A stretch of 64,000 nt of DNA, taken from positions 62,001 through 126,000 of the forward strand of contig NZ_JNKW01000007.1 of assembly GCF_000702205.1 (NCBI RefSeq), written 5' to 3'. Below the pieces are notes generated by a model. That model had not been told where the DNA came from, did not search any database, and saw only the letters and a program-made list of their open reading frames with translations. The translations under genes and the position numbers were made by a program. This document shows, piece after piece, positions 59,269 through 64,000 of this stretch; position 1 is the first letter of the stretch; each line of letters begins with the position of its first letter. This DNA comes from Lachnospira multipara LB2003. GTDB lineage: Bacteria; Bacillota; Clostridia; Lachnospirales; Lachnospiraceae.

Positions 59269-59303
59269 AGGAGGTTAATATCCTTGAATGCCAGATAGGA
59301 TAT
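59269..59303 (+). promoter_or_regulatory. Orphan ribosome site and hairpin before flgE
   Basis: AGGAGG (59269-59274) without a real gene after it, followed by ATATCCT (59278-59284) / AGGATAT (59297-59303) around a 12-nt loop. The only reading frames are a TTG- or ATG-initiated 4-5 codon peptide. May be a leader element for flgE translation. Confidence 0.35.
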
Positions 59304-59367
59304 AAAAACAACAGTCTATTAATATGGTGTCATCATTTTGTAACTATAATTAGGAGGAACAAATACT

Positions 59368-60693
59368 ATGATGAGATCATTATTTTCTGCTGTGTCAGGT
59401 TTAAAGTCACATCAGACAAGAATGGATGTTATTGGTAATAATATTGCCAATGTTAATACTGTGGCATATAAGTCACAATCAATGACTTTCTCAGAAGTTT
59501 TTTATCAAACTACTCAGACCGCATCTGGTCCTAGTGAAAATAAAGGTGGTACTAACCCTAAACAGGTTGGTCTTGGTTCTTCTGTAGGAAGTATTGCAAC
59601 TGCAGTTTCAACAGAAGGTGCTTCAGAACGTACTGATAATCCTTATGATTTACAGATTTCAGGAAGTTCCTTCTTTATTGTAAGTAGTGCAGGTACTACA
59701 TACTTTACAAGAGCTGGTAATTTTAAGGTCGATGAAGAAGGTGCCTTAGTTACATCTGATGGTGCTAATGTAATGGGTTGGCAAACAGATGCTGATGGAA
59801 ATGTAGTAAAAGATCTTGTTTCAAAATTATACGTAACAAGCTCTAAATTTACATATACAGCACCAGCAAGAACAACAGCTCTTACACTTTCAGGAAATGT
59901 TAATGCATCATCAACAGATTCAATTACAACAACAATGAATTTTTATGATAGTATAGGTAATTCTTATCAGGCAACTGTTACTCTTGATTATCAAGATACA
60001 GGTTCTGATACAGTAAAGACATATAATATTAATCCAGTATCTATCTCACAAAATGGCTCAGTTTCAAATCTTTCATTTGATGTAAATGGAAGTATTAGCT
60101 TTAACGCTATTACAGGTGCAGCACTAGATACTAACAGCGATATTACAATTACTCTTAATAATAATGGTTCAGGTCAGACAGAAGTTAATCTTGACACTGT
60201 AGGTGCAGAAAATACAAGTGAAATTAAACTTGATGCTACAGGATTAACAATGTATTCTGATAAGACATCTATTAAGTCTTCAATGGGTATTGTAAATGAC
60301 GAAGGAAATAAGGCTGGAGCAGGTAAGGCAACAGGTACTATGACTTCAGTAGGTATAGATGCAAGTGGATGTATTGTTGCAAGTTATAGTAATGGTGATA
60401 CAGTAACAATAGGTCAGATTGCAGTAGCATCCTTTGCCAATCCAGAAGGTCTTGAAAAAGCAGGCGAAAACCTATGGTCAGCAACACTTAACTCTGGACT
60501 TTTTGATGGTATTGGACAGGAAGTTACAACAGGTGATGGTAAAATTACATCAGGCGTTCTTGAAATGTCTAATGTAGATTTATCAGGCGAGTTTACATCA
60601 ATGATTACAACACAGCGTGGTTTTCAGGCAAATTCAAGAATTATCACTGTTTCAGATACATTACTTGAGGAATTAATTAACTTAAAGAGATAA
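59368..60693 (+). CDS. flgE: Flagellar hook protein FlgE
   Basis: A 441-aa hook subunit. N-terminal SLFSAVSGLKSHQTRMDVIG and NNIANVNTVAYKSQSMTFSE; flagellar-basal-body middle domain with YDLQISGSSFFIV and RAGNFKVDEEGALVTSDG; C-terminal EMSNVDLSGEFTSMITTQRG and LLEELINLKR. SD AGGAGG. Length is normal for Clostridia FlgE. Confidence 0.95.
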   Translation: MMRSLFSAVSGLKSHQTRMDVIGNNIANVNTVAYKSQSMTFSEVFYQTTQTASGPSENKGGTNPKQVGLGSSVGSIATAVSTEGASERTDNPYDLQISGSSFFIVSSAGTTYFTRAGNFKVDEEGALVTSDGANVMGWQTDADGNVVKDLVSKLYVTSSKFTYTAPARTTALTLSGNVNASSTDSITTTMNFYDSIGNSYQATVTLDYQDTGSDTVKTYNINPVSISQNGSVSNLSFDVNGSISFNAITGAALDTNSDITITLNNNGSGQTEVNLDTVGAENTSEIKLDATGLTMYSDKTSIKSSMGIVNDEGNKAGAGKATGTMTSVGIDASGCIVASYSNGDTVTIGQIAVASFANPEGLEKAGENLWSATLNSGLFDGIGQEVTTGDGKITSGVLEMSNVDLSGEFTSMITTQRGFQANSRIITVSDTLLEELINLKR

Positions 60694-60707
60694 TAAGTAA
60701 AGAAACT

Positions 60708-60740
60708 AAATGGAGGCATTTATTGCCTCCATTTTTTTTA
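60708..60740 (+). terminator. Terminator after flgE
   Basis: AAATGGAGGCA (60708-60718) / TGCCTCCATTT (60724-60734), loop TTTAT, then TTTTT. It ends the fliK-flgE unit. Confidence 0.92.
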
Positions 60741-60760
60741 AAAAGAAACAAAATCACTAG

Positions 60761-60970
60761 TACTAGAGTACTAGAATTATAGAGTAAAAGTATTGAAAAT
60801 ATAAAATAATAGAAAAAATATGTGTAAAATATATTTCATTTTATAAGAAATATGATAAAATATAGAAAAACAGTGAAAAAATAAATACATTGATACATTG
60901 CAAAATTTAGCTAAAAGTGTTTTAATGATACTAGAAGTATTTCGTGACTAACAAATTAATAGTACTAGAA
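60761..60970 (+). promoter_or_regulatory. Four TACTAGA(A/G) boxes in the flgE-flbD gap
   Basis: The 312-bp gap 60694-61005 holds the flgE terminator and then an A+T-rich stretch with TACTAGAG (60761-60768), TACTAGAA (60769-60776), TACTAGAA (60929-60936, inside ATACT-AGA-AGTAT) and TACTAGAA (60963-60970). The first also forms CTAGTACTAG. Such iteration upstream of flbD-motA-motB suggests binding sites for an unknown regulator. No clear sigma-28 or strong vegetative promoter was found in the gap. Confidence 0.5.
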
Positions 60971-61005
60971 TCCAAATAGAATACAAAAGAGTCTTGGAGG
61001 AAAGA

Positions 61006-61218
61006 ATGATTAATGTAACTAGATTTAACGATAAAAAATTTATTTTAAACGCAGAGCTAATCGAATCTATTGAAGAGACTCCAGACACGGTTATTACACT
61101 AACTAATGGACATAAATATCTTGTAAAGGAAACACTAGATGAGGTACTAGATTTAGTCTATGACTATAAAAATAAGATATTTAGCGCGGTTATAAATGTT
61201 AATAACAGTAATCACTAA
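61006..61218 (+). CDS. flbD: FlbD-family flagellar protein
   Basis: A 70-aa protein of the FlbD (SwrD) family, MINVTRFNDKKFILNAELIE followed by ETPDTVITLTNGHKYLVKET. In B. subtilis SwrD raises motor power for swarming. It lies directly before motA, consistent with that role. ATG 61006 follows TTGGAGG; an upstream in-frame ATG overlaps the SD. Confidence 0.93.
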   Translation: MINVTRFNDKKFILNAELIESIEETPDTVITLTNGHKYLVKETLDEVLDLVYDYKNKIFSAVINVNNSNH

Positions 61219-61244
61219 ACTTTTAAAGAAGGGTGGGTCTTTAA

Positions 61245-62030
61245 ATGGATATAGCTACACTTGGTGGTATAGTTCTTGGTTTGGTCATGGTATTATTCGG
61301 TATTGTTTCTTCCGGTGGTGTGGCCGCATTAGGAAACTTTATTGATATACCATCCCTTATTATTACAATTTTTGGTTCCTTAACTTCTCTTATGGCCAGT
61401 TATACAATGAGTGACTTCACAGGAGGTTTCGCAGGTATTGGCGTTGCTATGAAGGATCCTAAACTTGATCATGCAGCAACCATAACTAAGATAATTGAGT
61501 TATCTAATGTTGCTCGTAAGGAAGGTTTGCTTGCACTTGAAGAGATTGCAAGAAGTTTAGAGGATCTCTTTATGCAGAAGGGAATTTTACTTATAGTTGA
61601 TGGTACGGAACCTGAACTTGTAAGAGGAATTCTTGAAACAGAACTTATGAATATGGAATCACGACATAAAAACAAAGCGGGCTTTTTTGATGCTTGGGCA
61701 GCCCTAGGTCCTGCTTGGGGTATGATTGGTACCCTTGTAGGTCTTGTTAACATGTTAAAAAACTTGTCTGATGCATCAACTATCGGTCCTAATATGGCCG
61801 TTGCCCTTCTTACTACACTTTATGGTTCGCTTCTTGCTAACTGGATTTGTACACCAATTTCTAATAAGTTAAAGCAAAGAGCAGCTATTGAGTTTCAGTT
61901 AAAAGAAATTGTAATTGAAGGCTTACTTTCAATTCAAGCTGGTGAAAACCCAAGAGTTATTGAAGAAAAACTTAAGTCATTCCTAGCTCCAAAGGCTAGA
62001 GAGGCAATTCAGACTGAAGGAGGTGCTTAA
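61245..62030 (+). CDS. motA: Flagellar motor stator protein MotA
   Basis: A 261-aa proton-channel stator subunit. Four membrane helices (about 4-24, 31-52, 150-170, 182-202). The cytoplasmic loop between helices 2 and 3 carries the FliG-contact region, and GPAWGMIGTLVGLVNMLKNL and GSLLANWICTPISNKL mark helices 3 and 4. MotB starts 2 bp after its stop. Confidence 0.95.
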   Translation: MDIATLGGIVLGLVMVLFGIVSSGGVAALGNFIDIPSLIITIFGSLTSLMASYTMSDFTGGFAGIGVAMKDPKLDHAATITKIIELSNVARKEGLLALEEIARSLEDLFMQKGILLIVDGTEPELVRGILETELMNMESRHKNKAGFFDAWAALGPAWGMIGTLVGLVNMLKNLSDASTIGPNMAVALLTTLYGSLLANWICTPISNKLKQRAAIEFQLKEIVIEGLLSIQAGENPRVIEEKLKSFLAPKAREAIQTEGGA

Positions 62031-62032
62031 AA

Positions 62033-62836
62033 ATGGCGAAAAAGCAAGAAGATGAGGCTCCAGCTGGATCTCCTGCTTGGATGGCGACATTCTCTGATCT
62101 GATGAATTTGTTGCTTTGCTTCTTCGTTTTACTTTTCTCTATGTCAAGCACTGATGCAGCAAAGTTTGAAGAGGTTGCAGCAAGTCTTGCAGCTTCCTTT
62201 AGTATTTTACCTTCTGGTGGTTCTGCCCTATCTAAAGAAGGCGTACTTGTTAATAGTGGAGCAAGCCAGTTAAATGAACTTAGCACTTACTATAACAGTA
62301 TGGGTCTTGATTCAGAGGGGGAAATGGATCAGGAAGTAAAGTCTGCATATGAAGAGGTACAAGAAGAAGGTCAAAGACAATCAGAGGAAATGTCTGATGA
62401 AATTATGGAAAAATTAGCACAGCAAGGTGTAGCAAATCAGGTTGAAATAACTGCTACAAGTAAATATGTTGTTCTTAATTTAAGTGGTGGTACGCTTTTT
62501 GACTCAGGTAGTTATGAATTAAAAGAAGATTCAAAAAACTTACTTAAAGCAGTTGCTACTGCAATTAAGGAATATGATGGCAATATTATATCAATTGAGG
62601 GTCATACAGATAATGTCCCAATGCATTCAGCTCTAATTGAAGATAATATGAAATTGTCATTGTATAGAGCATATAGTGTGTATAGCTATTTTGTAGATGA
62701 ATATCATTTTAGTGAAAGTACAATGACTAGTACTGGTAGAGGAGAGAATGTGCCAATAGCAACTAATGAAACAGCAGATGGAAGGGCACTTAATAGAAGA
62801 GTAGAAATAAAGATATATAACAATATTAACTCATAG
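62033..62836 (+). CDS. motB: Flagellar motor stator protein MotB
   Basis: A 267-aa stator subunit. The single helix PAWMATFSDLMNLLLCFFVL contains the ion-carrying Asp22. A plug/linker with a Glu/Gln-rich region (about 100-125) leads to the OmpA-like peptidoglycan-binding domain (ISIEGHTDNVPMHSALIEDN, SLYRAYSVYSYF, NRRVEIKIY). The context around Asp22 is typical of proton-driven MotB rather than PomB, though this is not decisive. Confidence 0.95.
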   Translation: MAKKQEDEAPAGSPAWMATFSDLMNLLLCFFVLLFSMSSTDAAKFEEVAASLAASFSILPSGGSALSKEGVLVNSGASQLNELSTYYNSMGLDSEGEMDQEVKSAYEEVQEEGQRQSEEMSDEIMEKLAQQGVANQVEITATSKYVVLNLSGGTLFDSGSYELKEDSKNLLKAVATAIKEYDGNIISIEGHTDNVPMHSALIEDNMKLSLYRAYSVYSYFVDEYHFSESTMTSTGRGENVPIATNETADGRALNRRVEIKIYNNINS

Positions 62837-62854
62837 AAAAGAGAGGTGCTTTTA

Positions 62855-63379
62855 GTGAAGAAAAGTATGTTAAATGTAATTATTTTAGCATTGTGCCTTA
62901 TTAATTTGGTTTTAACGGCATTTTTAACATTTACACTTGTTCAGACTAATACTAAAACTAATAGCTTAATTACTCATATTGCTGAAATAATAGATTTGGA
63001 TGTGGCTGGTGGAACAAAGGACACTAGCGCCAGTTCTGACACATCTGATTTGACTAATATTGAATATTTAAGTGTTACAAACGGCGAAGAAACAACAATT
63101 ACAGTTACATACGTTGGACAATCAACTCACTATGCAGTTCTTTCAGTGACAGTAGGTATTAATAAATCCCATAAGGATTATAACGAGAAGATAGAAACAA
63201 TTAAGACATCAATGGCCTTAATTGTAAGTGATATATCAAATATAGCTACAACAAAGTATACATATCAGACAATTGCTAATAATAAAGCAGATTTTGAGAA
63301 GGATTGTTTAGCACAGTTACAGGAAAGATTCCGGACAAATTGTATTTATTCAGTACTAACAACTGTAACTGTTCAGTAG
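62855..63379 (+). CDS. fliL: Flagellar basal-body associated protein FliL
   Basis: A 174-aa single-span membrane protein that supports stator function. N-terminal helix (about 4-28, MLNVIILALCLINLVLTAFL), a linker, and a stomatin-like extracytoplasmic domain. Similarity to E. coli FliL is low; position motB-fliL-fliM is diagnostic. The start is GTG 62855, with GAGAGGTG upstream; GTG 62846 is part of that site. Confidence 0.87.
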   Translation: MKKSMLNVIILALCLINLVLTAFLTFTLVQTNTKTNSLITHIAEIIDLDVAGGTKDTSASSDTSDLTNIEYLSVTNGEETTITVTYVGQSTHYAVLSVTVGINKSHKDYNEKIETIKTSMALIVSDISNIATTKYTYQTIANNKADFEKDCLAQLQERFRTNCIYSVLTTVTVQ

Positions 63380-63421
63380 ACATATATGAAGGATGAGATT
63401 TAAAGAGAGGTGAGGGAGTAG

Positions 63422-64000
63422 ATGAGTGAAGTTCTATCGCAAAATGAGATTGATAATTTGCTTAAGGCTTTAAGTAGTGGTGAGCTTGATGTAGATGAGA
63501 TGAAAAACTCGGATGAGAAGCAAATTAAAAATTATGATTTTGCTAGACCATCTAAGTTTGCCAAAGAACATTTACGAACGCTAGAAATTATTTTTGAAAA
63601 CTTTGGCCGTTTACTTGCAACGAATTTACCAGCTTATCTACGTAAATCAGTAACGGTTGATGTGGTTAACTCAGAAGTTGTAATTTACTCTGAATTTTCA
63701 AATGCCCTATCTAATCCTGTATTACTTGGAGTTGTGGGAATGAATCCCCTTAATGGCTCTGTAATTATGGAAATGGCATCAAATTTAGGCTTTGCAATAG
63801 TAGATAGATTACTTGGCGGCCAGGGAAATGCACTAGAAAAGGAGAGAGAATTTTCAGAAATTGAGTTAACTATTATTGATAGAATTCTTTCAATTTGTGT
63901 TAATTTAATGGAAGAACCTTGGGAAAATGTGGTAAAGGTTCAACCACGATTAGAAAGAATTGAGACGAATTCACAGTTTGCCCAGATTATTTCTCCAACA
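63422..64000 (+). CDS. fliM: Flagellar motor switch protein FliM (partial)
   Basis: The first 193 codons of FliM; the gene runs off the right edge. MSEVLSQNEIDNLLKALSSG is the CheY-P-binding N-terminal peptide. The middle domain follows (NYDFARPSKFAKEHLRTLEI, ATNLPAYLRKSVTVDV, GFAIVDRLLGGQG, FSEIELTIIDRIL). Start ATG 63422 after a purine-rich GAGAGGTGAGGGAG. The frame is open to the last base. Confidence 0.96.
   Translation, partial: MSEVLSQNEIDNLLKALSSGELDVDEMKNSDEKQIKNYDFARPSKFAKEHLRTLEIIFENFGRLLATNLPAYLRKSVTVDVVNSEVVIYSEFSNALSNPVLLGVVGMNPLNGSVIMEMASNLGFAIVDRLLGGQGNALEKEREFSEIELTIIDRILSICVNLMEEPWENVVKVQPRLERIETNSQFAQIISPT

Overview
The window is about 64 kb of low-GC (roughly one third G+C) Firmicute DNA with every gene on the + strand. 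The gene families point to a motile Lachnospiraceae bacterium, Lachnospira- or Roseburia-like. The evidence is a Clostridia-type fla/che operon with flbD, a TIGR02530-type gene and a MotE/YlxF-like gene, a surface-anchored pectinase-like protein, CodY, and the gene orders ireB-ruvX-DUF1292-mltG-trmR-U32 and dprA-topA-codY-flgB, both of which parallel Bacillus subtilis. I saw no tRNA, rRNA, IS element, phage or CRISPR array. Genus assignment is inference.

Region by region. 1-3.5 kb: the tail of an unknown gene, a branching-enzyme-like GH13 protein that has lost part of its active site and gained a coiled-coil tail, and an MscS channel. 3.6-5.9 kb: an amino-acid ABC transporter whose substrate-binding domain is circularly permuted and fused to the permease, behind ARG-box-like palindromes. 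6-11.5 kb: an accessory island with two 72% identical secreted 119-aa proteins flanking a solo LytTR regulator, two FtsX-like permeases, a MacB/LolD-type ATPase and a lipoprotein. Three copies of one promoter drive the three exported products. This is my best candidate for an undescribed system (peptide production, sensing or self-protection). 11.6-17 kb: a VTC-domain plus DUF4956 pair and a 1260-aa GH28/fibronectin cell-surface protein. 17.1-27.3 kb: a GltD-like oxidoreductase, then housekeeping genes (ireB, ruvX, DUF1292, rnjA, ylbF-like, truncated mltG-like, trmR-like, U32/trhP-like, pepP-like) and a membrane protein of unknown function.

27.4-42.9 kb: a complete Gram-positive type IV pilus locus. 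The first unit is pilB-pilT. The second, from its own extended -10 promoter, is pilC, the major prepilin, pilD, a pilM-pilN fusion, a pilO-like gene, three minor prepilins, a large PilX-like protein with a predicted beta-helix, and an 859-aa surface protein in the position of a tip component. 43-48.6 kb: comM and dprA (DNA uptake and recombination), topA and codY. 48.9-64 kb: the flagellar operon flgB-flgC-fliE-fliF-fliG-fliH-fliI-fliJ-motE/ylxF-fliK-flgD-TIGR02530-flgE-flbD-motA-motB-fliL-fliM, with fliM cut by the window end.

The 27-64 kb half is therefore two surface-motility machines, a retractile pilus and a flagellum, on either side of the nutrient regulator CodY. Regulatory signals add detail. 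A short terminated transcript may lie between codY and flgB. A sigma-28-type promoter behind a strong terminator should uncouple fliK-flgD-flgE from the basal-body genes. Repeated TACTAGA(A/G) boxes precede flbD-motAB. Several annotated starts were moved to codons with properly spaced ribosome-binding sites, including a TTG start for fliH inside the end of fliG.
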